Positions 45,156 to 53,299 of a stretch of 64,000 bases of DNA are shown one piece after another. Positions within the stretch are counted from its first letter, which is position 1; every line of letters starts with the position of its first letter. This DNA is from Celeribacter arenosi (lineage in GTDB: Bacteria; Pseudomonadota; Alphaproteobacteria; Rhodobacterales; Rhodobacteraceae): NCBI RefSeq assembly GCF_039539485.1, contig NZ_BAABDF010000003.1:248001-312000 (forward strand). The letters are read 5' to 3'. Position numbers and translations under genes: made by a program. The notes below the pieces were generated by a model. The model ran no database searches. It worked only from the letters and a program-made list of their open reading frames with translations, and was not told the origin of the DNA.

Positions 45156-46481
45156 ATGAGCGGCCTAGGATTTGATCGACTAACTTCGGAGATTGCGGCG
45201 GTGAAATCCGCATTCGCAATCGGCCGCATCGTTGAGGTGTCGGGCGGAACGATCTCCGTCAGTGGCCTCAGCAAAGTCGCAGCGCAGGGCGATCTGGTCG
45301 AGATCGGCCGTGGCGCGACGGTAAGACGGGGCGAGGTGCTCCAGCTTTCTCAGGACATTATTACCGTCCTGCCGGACGGCGGGCCGGAAGGCCTATCAAT
45401 CGGCAATCCGGTCGCGCATCTCGGGCAGAGCGAAATCGCCCCCGACATTTCGTGGGTCGGTCGTGTGATCGACCCCTTCGGCACGCCACTTGATGGCAAA
45501 CCTCTGGTCGGCGGAACAGTGCGCAGGAAACTTCGCGGTGAACCGATCAATCCGACCGAGCGACGCGCTCTTGGCGCGCGCCTCGAAACCGGACTTGCCG
45601 TTTTGAACACATTACTCCCCGTCGTTCGCGGACAACGTGTTGGACTGTTCGCTGGATCCGGTGTCGGTAAATCGACGCTTCTCGCAAAACTTGCGACAGG
45701 TCTCCAAGCCGACGTTGTCGTGATTGCGATGGTGGGCGAACGTGGCCGTGAAGTGCGCGAATTTATCGATCGTGTCCTAGGCCCGGAGGGTATGCGCCGC
45801 ACTATAATCGTCGCTGCCACGTCCGATCAGTCACCCATGGTGCGGCGGCGCTGTGCATGGACGGCCATGACGGTCGCGGAACACTTCCGTGATCTCGGGC
45901 GCCAGGTTCTATTCCTCGCTGACTCCGTCACGCGTTTCGCAGAGGCTCATCGCGAGGTGGCTTTGGCGATGGGGGAGCCAAGTTCGCTTCGTGGATTTCC
46001 GCCGTCCACCTCGCATATGATCACATCCCTTTGCGAACGTGCGGGGCCGGGCGTTGGCGACAGTGGAGATATCACGGCGATCTTATCCGTCCTCGTCGCG
46101 GGCTCGGATATGGAAGAGCCGATTGCAGATATTATGCGCGGCGTTTTGGATGGCCATATCGTGCTCGACCGCCAGATTGCTGAACGCGGAAGGTTTCCCG
46201 CGATTGACCTCCTGCGGTCCGTTTCGCGCGCCCTGCCACATGCCGCGAGCAATGAGGAAAACGCCATTATTGGGCGGGCGCGACAATTACTTGGCGTTTT
46301 CGACCGATCGGAAATGATGATCCAAGCGGGGCTTTACGCCAAAGGTTCCGACCCACTAGTGGACGAAGCGATAACGGTATGGCCAAAGCTCGACGCGTAT
46401 CTGGCCGAGTCAGAGTATGAAAACACCGGTGAAAGCTTTGCGCGGCTCGAGAAATGCTTGCGACCACTCGAAGCAATCTAG
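45156..46481 (+). CDS. fliI: Flagellum-specific ATPase FliI
   Basis: A 441-residue F1-beta-like ATPase that energises substrate unfolding at the export gate. Walker A is AGSGVGKS (residues 166-173), Walker B is VLFLADS, and the family-specific segment GEPSSLRGFPPSTS follows. The ATG at 45156 has GGAGAA upstream; a TTG at 45135 is the longer alternative. It is a single gene diverging from flgB and converging with DUF1217, only five bases from it. Its partner fliH is at 28855. Confidence 0.95.
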   Translation: MSGLGFDRLTSEIAAVKSAFAIGRIVEVSGGTISVSGLSKVAAQGDLVEIGRGATVRRGEVLQLSQDIITVLPDGGPEGLSIGNPVAHLGQSEIAPDISWVGRVIDPFGTPLDGKPLVGGTVRRKLRGEPINPTERRALGARLETGLAVLNTLLPVVRGQRVGLFAGSGVGKSTLLAKLATGLQADVVVIAMVGERGREVREFIDRVLGPEGMRRTIIVAATSDQSPMVRRRCAWTAMTVAEHFRDLGRQVLFLADSVTRFAEAHREVALAMGEPSSLRGFPPSTSHMITSLCERAGPGVGDSGDITAILSVLVAGSDMEEPIADIMRGVLDGHIVLDRQIAERGRFPAIDLLRSVSRALPHAASNEENAIIGRARQLLGVFDRSEMMIQAGLYAKGSDPLVDEAITVWPKLDAYLAESEYENTGESFARLEKCLRPLEAI

Positions 46482-46486
46482 GTCCG

Positions 46487-47281
46487 CTAATAGTTACTCA
46501 GAAGACTGAGAGCCGTTGCGGCGGGCGACATCCCTGAGTTTGCACTCGAAATATCGGACCGCAAAAGGAACAGGCGGATTAATTCGCCACGTTTTTCTGA
46601 ATCCGCAAAATCGGCCACCTCGCTAGTTTCGAAATACTGCTCCGATTTGTCCCGGAAAGTATCCAGCTGCTGGTCGAGATCAAGCGCGCCAAACGAAGAA
46701 GGTAAACCCAGTGCAGTTTCAAAAACCGTCCGAATTGGTGTGTTACCCATCACGGTGTACCATCGCCCATCATCAGACGTGTCCTTGGCGGCAATCTCAC
46801 CCAGTTCTCTGTCCAGCGACAGCGCAAGGCGAAGTGACTCGTCTTGCTCACCGATTGCAACTTCGAATTCCTGGTCGAGATATCTTTGCGTAATCTCAGG
46901 TGCGAAGGTCGACAAGGAGGTGTTCGGCACATCGAAGTTCCCGAAACCAAACGCTTCTGAGAATGCATGGTAGCGCTTGTCCGTTAACCGATTGGAAAGC
47001 GCATCGGAATCCAGCGTTCCGTCTTCCAAGACTTTTTGGATGAAGTATTTGTTGTTGATATCGTCGCCTAGGCCGAATGCCCCAAGTGCAACGGATAACA
47101 GTCGCCGATCAGCCATGAGGTCTGCGGCGGTTTCAACCTTTCCAATGTTTTCTTCGAAATAGTTGGTGTCGCGCTGTACGGTTTTTGACTCGGCAAACGC
47201 GGCGCGTTGCTGCGTTTCTGTGCGAGCCAAAAAGGCCCAGCCGGCATATCCGCTTAGGGGAACAACCGGCTGGTACGTCAT
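46487..47281 (-). CDS. DUF1217 flagellar-cluster protein
   Basis: A 264-residue protein matching DUF1217, found in alphaproteobacterial flagellar clusters. Conserved parts are ETQQRAAFAESKTVQRDTNYF in part (AFAESKTVQRDTNYFEENI), FGLGDDINNKYFIQKVLEDG and LALSLDRELGEIA. No signal peptide or membrane helix; it is mainly helical. Function is not established. It overlaps flbT by four bases, at the distal end of fliC-flaF-flbT-DUF1217. Confidence 0.85.
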   Translation of the reverse strand: MTYQPVVPLSGYAGWAFLARTETQQRAAFAESKTVQRDTNYFEENIGKVETAADLMADRRLLSVALGAFGLGDDINNKYFIQKVLEDGTLDSDALSNRLTDKRYHAFSEAFGFGNFDVPNTSLSTFAPEITQRYLDQEFEVAIGEQDESLRLALSLDRELGEIAAKDTSDDGRWYTVMGNTPIRTVFETALGLPSSFGALDLDQQLDTFRDKSEQYFETSEVADFADSEKRGELIRLFLLRSDISSANSGMSPAATALSLLSNY

Positions 47282-47685
47282 TGGATTTTTGCGGCGGCTA
47301 GAAGACGCTCCTCGCGGGGCAGAAGGCCACGGAGGGTTTTGAGCGCCGGATAAAATTGCTCATTGCGAATTTCCTGAGTCGCTACATCGAGTATCTCGCG
47401 GCTGTCTTGGTCTTTGAGAACCTGACTTAGCTGTTCGATCCCCCGCATCAGTTGCAGCGTCGCCTCCTTGGCGTCCGCATCCCCCGACAACACGAGTTGG
47501 ACAATGTAGCACACCCGTCGGACCGGTGTGGTGACCTCTTCTGGATGAATGGCGTCGCGTAGCCTGAGGATGTTCGCGTTCGGCGTGACAATCGACAGCC
47601 GTGAGCGGCGATCGCCGTTCTCGATGACAGCGCCATTAATGAGGACGCGTTCTTTTGGACCAAGTTTCAAAACAAGACCGCTCAT
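47278..47685 (-). CDS. flbT: Flagellin mRNA regulator FlbT
   Basis: A 135-residue FlbT. In Caulobacter FlbT binds the flagellin mRNA leader and lowers its stability before hook completion. The N-terminus LVLKLGPKERVLINGAVIENG and the EEVTTPVRRVCYIVQLVLSGD segment (in parts) are typical. It overlaps flaF by four bases and DUF1217 by four. A stem-loop in the fliC leader in this window is a plausible target. Confidence 0.93.
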   Translation of the reverse strand: MSGLVLKLGPKERVLINGAVIENGDRRSRLSIVTPNANILRLRDAIHPEEVTTPVRRVCYIVQLVLSGDADAKEATLQLMRGIEQLSQVLKDQDSREILDVATQEIRNEQFYPALKTLRGLLPREERLLAAAKIQ

Positions 47686-48059
47686 TTGGCACCCCCCGTC
47701 GTTTGAAGACCGCGCATGACGGCAGTATTTATTTCGATCAAGGCACTTGCCTCGGCTTTCCGGTTCAGGACGGCAGAAGTGTGCTGGATCGTGAATTCTG
47801 CGAGATAGAAGATCTGAGCGCGCAGCTGTGCGGGCAGTCCATTGTTGCTGTCGGCAACGTCAGACGCGAGCAGTGTCCAGAGACGACGGTTTTCGTTGAG
47901 CGCTGTAACGAAAGCCGGATAGGAAGCCTTCTTGTCGCGATCTGTGGCGCTTAGACGGCGTGTGACACGAGCGAATGCTTCGTATTCTGTGCCGCGGGCG
48001 GTGCGAATGGGAGCTGAAGTATTTGTGTAGGCCGTTCGGGCCATATCGAGTGCGTTCAC
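47682..48059 (-). CDS. flaF: Flagellar biosynthesis regulator FlaF
   Basis: A 125-residue FlaF, the partner of FlbT in flagellin synthesis and secretion. The GTG at 48059 is preceded by GGAAGGA and yields the family N-terminus MNALDMARTAYTN; the conserved TARGTEYEAFARVTRRL and LWTLLASDVADSNNGLP follow. A longer frame to 48086 overlaps the fliC terminator region. It lies 89 bases downstream of fliC, beyond a terminator hairpin, so read-through or an internal promoter would be needed. Confidence 0.9.
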   Translation of the reverse strand: MNALDMARTAYTNTSAPIRTARGTEYEAFARVTRRLSATDRDKKASYPAFVTALNENRRLWTLLASDVADSNNGLPAQLRAQIFYLAEFTIQHTSAVLNRKAEASALIEINTAVMRGLQTTGGAK

Positions 48060-48109
48060 GTCTGATCCTTCCGGTGACAATGACATCGACGACGCGGTTT
48101 TTACCGCTG

Positions 48110-48138
48110 AAAAGCAGGGCGCCTATAGAGCGCCCTGC
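48110..48138 (-). terminator. Terminator hairpin after the flagellin gene
   Basis: A nine-base-pair stem GCAGGGCGC/GCGCCCTGC with a seven-base loop, followed on the minus strand by TTTT. It lies 10 bases after the flagellin stop and before flaF. The short T run suggests incomplete termination. Confidence 0.6.
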
Positions 48139-48148
48139 CATGAGGCCC

Positions 48149-49711
48149 TTACCGGAAGAGCGAGAGAATGGACTGCGGTGCCTGGTTCGCAATCGAAAGC
48201 GACTGAACACCCAGCTGCTGTTGGACCTGCAGCGCCTGGAGTTTGGCGGATGCCTCTTCCATGTCTGCGTCCACCATTGCGCCGATGCCGGATTTGAGAG
48301 AGTCCGTCAGCTTGGAAATAAAGTCGGACTGAGTGTCGATCCGACCCTGTGCCGAGCCAAACTCTGCAGCTGCATTGATCGAGTTGTTGATCAGAGTTTC
48401 GATGTTTGCCAAAGCGTCGTCTGCGCCCTGGTTGGTGGTGACATCGATGTTGTCGAGACCAAACAAGCCACCCGAAGCCGTGCCGCCGGACCCGGCAGCA
48501 GTTGCGAGAGCAATGTCTGAGCCGCTGTTGTCGATTTTGAGGCTCGCCTGACCCGTGGTCGAGTCGATTGCAACCTGTGCGGTGACGCCGTCAAGTTCTG
48601 CGGCATCGATTGCAGTCTTCAGGCCGCGCGCGACATCAGCAAAGGTCTCACCCTGGCCCGCCGTGTAGAAGTAGGCAGTACCATCAAAACTTGCCTGATA
48701 GCTGTTGCCTTCTTTTGGCGACAAATCGGCGTCAAAGAAGATCTCTTCAGCACGTTGATCCACCGAACCGGAAACAGTCGTTGTGTTGCCGGTTGCAACT
48801 CCATTGATTGTTTGGATGTACGCAGCGTCGTCGCCGCTAGCGTTGGTGGCGATATCCAGAGCTTCGAAGGACCGGGTCGAAGTGATATCGATCTGGTCGG
48901 TATCGGTTCCGGCAGTGAATGTCACATCTTCCAGATCAAGAGCGGACAGTTGAGACAAAAGTGCGGTGCGCACAGTCGCATCAGTCGTATCATCGGCTGT
49001 CGCGGTATAGCTAACGGTCTGCCCAGCAACAGTGACAGAATACGATTCGCCCGTATCCAATCCACCAGTTGCGTTGAATTCGATAGTCGCCGAATTGCCT
49101 GTCGCAGAGAGAGTTGCGCCTGGGTAGGTGCTGCCTGATGCCGCATCGAGCATCTGCCCGGACAAGTTTGTGCTACCGCTTGTGCCGACACCATTCGTAC
49201 CCGCAGAAGCCGAAAGGTCCTGACGTCTAACGGTGATGTCGGATGCAGAAACAGTTCCGTCCGAAGACCGGTCGAGGGAGGACAGGATGTTAACGTCGTC
49301 GGTACCCTGAACCAAATTGAGACCATTGAACTGCGCCGCGCCCACAACCGATTTGATCTGGCTTGTAAGTGCTTCGATGTCAGTCTGGATTTTGTCGCGA
49401 TCAACGTTGGATTCTTGTGCGGCGACGATCTTACCTTTGATATCGGTTAGCAGATCGGTCACGGTTTCGGATGCACCCGCTGCCACCGCGAGGGATGACT
49501 GACCAAGTGCAAGGCTGTCAGAAATGCCTTGGAAACCTTTGACGTCGGATTCCATTACCTTGGAAATCGCCCAAACCGATGCGTTGTCTTTGGCGGACGA
49601 GATCGACTTACCAGTCGAGATCTGGCTTTGGACGTCGGCCAGGTTGGAGTTGATGGATTTCAGTGTTTGGAGCGCAACCATAGCGCCGTTGTTTGTCAGA
49701 ATGCTGGACAT
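48149..49711 (-). CDS. fliC: Flagellin
   Basis: A 520-residue filament protein. The N-terminal polymerisation helix has SSILTNNGAMVALQTLKSIN and STGKSISSAKDNASVWAIS; the C-terminus has LQVQQQLGVQSLSIANQAPQ and ends LFR. The central 150-400 region is Thr/Ser/Asp rich and surface exposed, with repeated SYSVTVAGQTVSYTA/YQASFDGTAYFYTA-type strands. It is the only flagellin gene in the window. AAAAGGA precedes the ATG. Confidence 0.96.
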   Translation of the reverse strand: MSSILTNNGAMVALQTLKSINSNLADVQSQISTGKSISSAKDNASVWAISKVMESDVKGFQGISDSLALGQSSLAVAAGASETVTDLLTDIKGKIVAAQESNVDRDKIQTDIEALTSQIKSVVGAAQFNGLNLVQGTDDVNILSSLDRSSDGTVSASDITVRRQDLSASAGTNGVGTSGSTNLSGQMLDAASGSTYPGATLSATGNSATIEFNATGGLDTGESYSVTVAGQTVSYTATADDTTDATVRTALLSQLSALDLEDVTFTAGTDTDQIDITSTRSFEALDIATNASGDDAAYIQTINGVATGNTTTVSGSVDQRAEEIFFDADLSPKEGNSYQASFDGTAYFYTAGQGETFADVARGLKTAIDAAELDGVTAQVAIDSTTGQASLKIDNSGSDIALATAAGSGGTASGGLFGLDNIDVTTNQGADDALANIETLINNSINAAAEFGSAQGRIDTQSDFISKLTDSLKSGIGAMVDADMEEASAKLQALQVQQQLGVQSLSIANQAPQSILSLFR

Positions 49712-49762
49712 AGCATTTTCCTTTTATGCAGCGCCGCATTTTACGACGCTCATGTTTCAGGT

Positions 49763-49780
49763 TTCGCCCCCACGGGCGAA
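49763..49780 (-). promoter_or_regulatory. Stem-loop in the flagellin mRNA leader
   Basis: TTCGCCC and GGGCGAA form a seven-base-pair stem with a four-base loop, 52-69 bases upstream of the flagellin start. A leader structure is the kind of element FlbT acts on; binding is inferred. Confidence 0.4.
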
Positions 49781-49876
49781 GTTTCGGGATCGACATTCTG
49801 ATCGATAACGGCGGAGTCATTTGCGACCTGCCGTGCCACCCCCTCGGGATGCCTGATGGACACTGAAGCCTAATGG

Positions 49877-49891
49877 CTAAGAGTTTCCTAA
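49877..49891 (-). promoter_or_regulatory. CtrA-like box upstream of flagellin
   Basis: On the minus strand TTAG-GAAACTC-TTAG keeps the CtrA spacing with one change in each half-site. It lies about 170 bases upstream of the flagellin start. The 49712-49939 gap also contains a GTGGCACG sequence, but its sigma-54 spacing is wrong. Confidence 0.3.
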
Positions 49892-49939
49892 GTCTGGGAG
49901 ATGAGATGTTCTCAATTTGAAGAAAATCTGGTTTTCGTT

Positions 49940-50293
49940 TTAGGCTTTGCGGGTCATCGTCGACCCGGAAGAACCAATTGCCGTCCCCGCGCCTGCGGGT
50001 CCGTAGACAGTCAAACTCTTGTTCGCGCGCGTAAGTGAAACGATGAGAGTTTTGGCATCGCTCAGCCCCCGTGATGCGGCCTGAAGGAGTCTGATATTGC
50101 GCTCCGACTTCCGTTTGAGGTCGTTCAGTGTCGATATGGAATTCTTCTCGCGCGCCGTCTGAATCATCAGGCGCTCTTTTTCCTTTTCGAAACCGGCAAG
50201 CGCGTCGAATCGCCCGGAGAGAAGCGCATCGCGCTCCGCATCCAAAAGGTGGTTCAGCGCACGCGAGGCGCGCATGAGATCGAGTAAAGCCAT
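49940..50293 (-). CDS. FlgN-like flagellar chaperone candidate
   Basis: A 117-residue, mostly helical protein (LDLMRASRALNHLLDAERDALLSGRF; a central KEKERLMIQTAREK) with a flexible Gly/Ser C-terminus containing YGPAG. The size and helical layout fit FlgN-type chaperones of FlgK and FlgL, which otherwise lack a chaperone gene in this cluster. It shares one base with the flgJ-like gene (TAATG). The FlgN assignment is by architecture and position. Confidence 0.65.
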   Translation of the reverse strand: MALLDLMRASRALNHLLDAERDALLSGRFDALAGFEKEKERLMIQTAREKNSISTLNDLKRKSERNIRLLQAASRGLSDAKTLIVSLTRANKSLTVYGPAGAGTAIGSSGSTMTRKA

Positions 50294-50565
50294 TACCGGT
50301 CCTTCATGTATTCAAAGAGTTGCCGGGCCAAACCAATGCCGCCCGCTTCCACCATTTTTTCCGCCTGCGCTTCGACGAGAAAGGATGAAAACTGATCTTC
50401 ACCTGAGCCGCCTCCGAATCCCTCGGGCGTTTTCCCAATGCCCGCTGTCTTGAGCATTTCGGCGAGAAACGTCGCCTCCAGCTTGCGGGCAGCGTCCATG
50501 AGCGCCTCGTCACGCGTCGGCGCGGCGGGTTTTCCGGTTTGTGAGGTTAGGCCGGTCAGTTCCAT
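50293..50565 (-). CDS. flgJ: Rod-binding protein FlgJ-like (no muramidase domain)
   Basis: A 90-residue protein equivalent to the N-terminal rod-capping domain of FlgJ: KLEATFLAEMLKTAGI, GEDQFSSFLVEAQAEKMVEAGGIGLARQLFEYM (in parts). The glycosidase domain of enterobacterial FlgJ is absent, as usual in alphaproteobacteria. The ATG at 50565 starts MELTGLTSQTG; an upstream extension to 50676 overlaps the divergent fliK start. It is coupled to the flgN-like gene. Confidence 0.8.
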   Translation of the reverse strand: MELTGLTSQTGKPAAPTRDEALMDAARKLEATFLAEMLKTAGIGKTPEGFGGGSGEDQFSSFLVEAQAEKMVEAGGIGLARQLFEYMKDR

Positions 50566-50614
50566 GTCGAATGACTCCAAGTCGAACGAATTTCTCAGAG
50601 GCTGACAGGAACCG

Positions 50615-50629
50615 GTAAACATCCGGTAA
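50615..50629 (-). promoter_or_regulatory. CtrA-like box between flgJ and fliK
   Basis: On the minus strand TTAC-CGGATGT-TTAC, with CtrA spacing and one change per half-site, lies in the 105-base divergent gap between the flgJ-like gene and fliK. Confidence 0.3.
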
Positions 50630-50670
50630 CGATATGATGGCATGGTCGGCACGAGCTTATTAGGAGCCCC

Positions 50671-52572
50671 GTGCAAGAAATGCAGAACTCCGTATCAAAT
50701 CTACCGACTCTCCTGCCTGTGACGTCGTCGCAGGGCGGGACCGATTCCGTTGCCGGCAAACCTCCTGTCGCTGGCACGAATGACGCGGACATGATGGCGT
50801 TCGCGTCGTTCCTTCAGGATGGGCAAAATCGGTCGACACTCAACGCCGGGAACGGTGCAGAGAACAGCGGAGCACAGGTGCTCGCCGGCCAATTCTTTCC
50901 AAACCAGTTGCCTCGCGAATCCATCTTGAAAGGTGCGTCACTCTTGAAAATGGAGGCGCAAATCGAACCGGGTGTGAACCCGCGCCAACCAACCGCTACT
51001 GACGTTGCACCGCTATCTGTATTGGCCAGAACTTCTGATAATGCAGAGGATACCGCCCAATCGCACGACTTGCCCGCACATCAATTGCGACCAGAAACGG
51101 CAGATGTGACAGCGCAAACCTTAATGGTGAACACGATTGTCGCGCAACCCAGCGCAGGCCTTTCCACCGGCACCGCGAATCTAACCGACCATAGGTTTTC
51201 CGGTGAGCCCGATACCGGCAAAGCCGCTACAGCTGGCCAACATGAGCGCGACCGCAACCCGATAGCAACCGCAACAACCATGCACGTAGGGGTGACCCAG
51301 CAATGGGGTGCAGAAACGAATCACAACCACATCGCATCGCGCGCCGATATTGTGTCGGGCCCTGCGGAACTCGCGACTTCAACGGCCAGCGGCACGGTGA
51401 CCTCCACCGATCTCGCCAGTTCCGAAACAAAAATCTCGGACACTCCGGTCGACCTTTCTTCGCAGAAACCGTCTGAAAATGCGCCGGCTGCCGGTCGCAA
51501 CAACGCGTTTTTCGCGCAGGCAACCTCGACGGGTGCCTCGGTGGGTATGAATCAATTGAATTCGACCGCCGATACAACATCCACCCAAAACGCGCGCGTT
51601 GCTCTGTCCCCCGAATCCAACGCGGTCCGTGATCCGCAAACCCAACAACCATCGGTCCCGCAAGCTACGGCTCGAATGGGTGAAGCGACTGTATCAAGTG
51701 CCGCGACGCAAAATCCAAAATCCGCTGAACTCGACCCAAATCCCGCGGCGCGAGACAGAAATGCGCGCAACGAATCCAATCCAGATCGCACAGCGCAAAC
51801 ATCTAAGCCGACATCTGTTTTTGAAGCCGCCGTGGCGGTCTCGGGTGCCGTTCCAACCCATTCTCGGGGCCCGAACGCATCGCGTTTCGGCAAAAACGGG
51901 GAGGATGTTGCCGCAACCGTCGGTCCAGTGAGCAGATCCGGCTCAGACGGCGCATCCATTGCAGCGCAGACAATTGAACAAGGCCCGATAACTGGATCCC
52001 CCGTCCAAGATGTAACCGGTCAACAGACCGCTATCATCGGCCAGGGAGACGAACTCCAAACGCCTTTTGCAGAGATGATCGAACCTGTGACCGGTGAGCG
52101 ATTCGAGACCAGCGCGTCTGAAAAAAGGGAACCCGCGTCATTGACCGCGTTGTTGAAATCCCCGGATCTGCCGCCTCGCATCGCGGCCCAGCTCCTGCAG
52201 GGCGCACGCGAACTCGCTGATCGGCCGATGGAAATCACGCTCGCGCCCGAGGAATTGGGTAAGGTTCGCATGACATTGCAGGTCGGTGACAACGGCGCGG
52301 TCCATTTGCTAATCGCCGCGGAGCGCGGTGAAACACTCGACCTGATGCGACGGAATACGGACCTTCTCATGGAGCAGTTCCGTGACCTTGGCGTCAAGGA
52401 TGGCGGGTTCAGCTTTCAAAGTTTCGGCGGCAATTCGTCGAATGGCGAGGGGGGCGGTGATTCCCGTGGGGACACGCCACCCACCGCAAATATCGCCGCA
52501 GAAATTTCATCTCCGAGTGAGCCCCTTCGCGTCCAGTTGGACGGGCGAACCGGCATCGATATCCGAGTATAG
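50671..52572 (+). CDS. fliK: Flagellar hook-length control protein FliK
   Basis: A 633-residue protein with a long low-complexity, Thr/Ser/Pro/Ala-rich N-terminal ruler region (about residues 1-480) and the C-terminal Flg_hook domain (about 500-600; PMEITLAPEELGKVRMTLQV; LMRRNTDLLMEQFRDLGV), which signals FlhB to switch substrates. GTG at 50671 follows TAGGAG at short spacing; ATG at 50680 is the alternative. It is followed 12 bases later by flgD. The ruler region is not expected to be conserved. Confidence 0.88.
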   Translation: MQEMQNSVSNLPTLLPVTSSQGGTDSVAGKPPVAGTNDADMMAFASFLQDGQNRSTLNAGNGAENSGAQVLAGQFFPNQLPRESILKGASLLKMEAQIEPGVNPRQPTATDVAPLSVLARTSDNAEDTAQSHDLPAHQLRPETADVTAQTLMVNTIVAQPSAGLSTGTANLTDHRFSGEPDTGKAATAGQHERDRNPIATATTMHVGVTQQWGAETNHNHIASRADIVSGPAELATSTASGTVTSTDLASSETKISDTPVDLSSQKPSENAPAAGRNNAFFAQATSTGASVGMNQLNSTADTTSTQNARVALSPESNAVRDPQTQQPSVPQATARMGEATVSSAATQNPKSAELDPNPAARDRNARNESNPDRTAQTSKPTSVFEAAVAVSGAVPTHSRGPNASRFGKNGEDVAATVGPVSRSGSDGASIAAQTIEQGPITGSPVQDVTGQQTAIIGQGDELQTPFAEMIEPVTGERFETSASEKREPASLTALLKSPDLPPRIAAQLLQGARELADRPMEITLAPEELGKVRMTLQVGDNGAVHLLIAAERGETLDLMRRNTDLLMEQFRDLGVKDGGFSFQSFGGNSSNGEGGGDSRGDTPPTANIAAEISSPSEPLRVQLDGRTGIDIRV

Positions 52573-52584
52573 GAGACAGGGAAC

Positions 52585-53259
52585 ATGGTAGACGCGATCA
52601 CCAGCGCGACGCCCGCATCGAGCGGCTTTTCAAACACCGCCCAGCAGAAAACCGGCACATCCGGCGTGAGTTCGGACTTTGAGACTTTCCTCAAAATGCT
52701 GACTGTCCAGATGCAGAATCAGGACCCGCTCAACCCGATCGAATCCTCGGATTATGCCGTACAGCTCGCTACGTTTTCCTCCGTTGAACAACAGGTGCTC
52801 ACCAACGATTTGCTGACATCACTCGGCAACCAGTTCAATTTGATGGGGCTGTCCCAAATCTCCAGTTGGGTAGGGCAAGAGGCGCGCAGCACGGCGCCTG
52901 TGCTCTTTGATGGATCGCCATTGGATATCGTTCCTGCACCTGCGACCGGTGCGGACAAAATGGTGATCGCGGTCAAAGATAGCAAAGGCGATGTGGTTCA
53001 GAGAATGGAACTCGCCCCCTCGGACGAAAAGATTTCGTGGGCCGGCGTCAGCGATTCGGGTAACCCCATGCCCACCGACACATACAGTTTCACCGTGGAA
53101 AGCTATGCGCATGGCCAACTCATGTCCTCCAAAGCAGCCGAATCCTTTGGTAAGGTGATTGAGGCGCGTGCGGAAAACGGCGGTATCGTTCTCACCCTCG
53201 AGGGCGGCAGCGAGGTCGCGGCAGAAGCGGTCACCTCCATTCGTGAAGCCGCCAGCTGA
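52585..53259 (+). CDS. flgD: Flagellar hook cap protein FlgD
   Basis: A 224-residue hook-assembly scaffold. The N-terminal conserved segment is DFETFLKMLTVQMQNQDPLNPIE (in part, FLKMLTVQMQNQDPLNPIES) followed by YAVQLATFSSVEQQ; the C-terminal Tudor/Fn3-like parts are less conserved. It is co-transcribed with fliK and is the last flagellar gene on the right. The start has AGGAGACAGGG upstream. Confidence 0.94.
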   Translation: MVDAITSATPASSGFSNTAQQKTGTSGVSSDFETFLKMLTVQMQNQDPLNPIESSDYAVQLATFSSVEQQVLTNDLLTSLGNQFNLMGLSQISSWVGQEARSTAPVLFDGSPLDIVPAPATGADKMVIAVKDSKGDVVQRMELAPSDEKISWAGVSDSGNPMPTDTYSFTVESYAHGQLMSSKAAESFGKVIEARAENGGIVLTLEGGSEVAAEAVTSIREAAS

Positions 53260-53299
53260 GGCTTGCGCCCCGCAGGGTCGTCGCTAAAGTCGCGCGACT

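Noticed and set aside
49820..49850. Sigma-54 promoter ahead of flagellin (GTGGCACG on the minus strand)
   Set aside because: The GG and GC elements are one base too far apart for sigma-54, which tolerates almost no spacing change.
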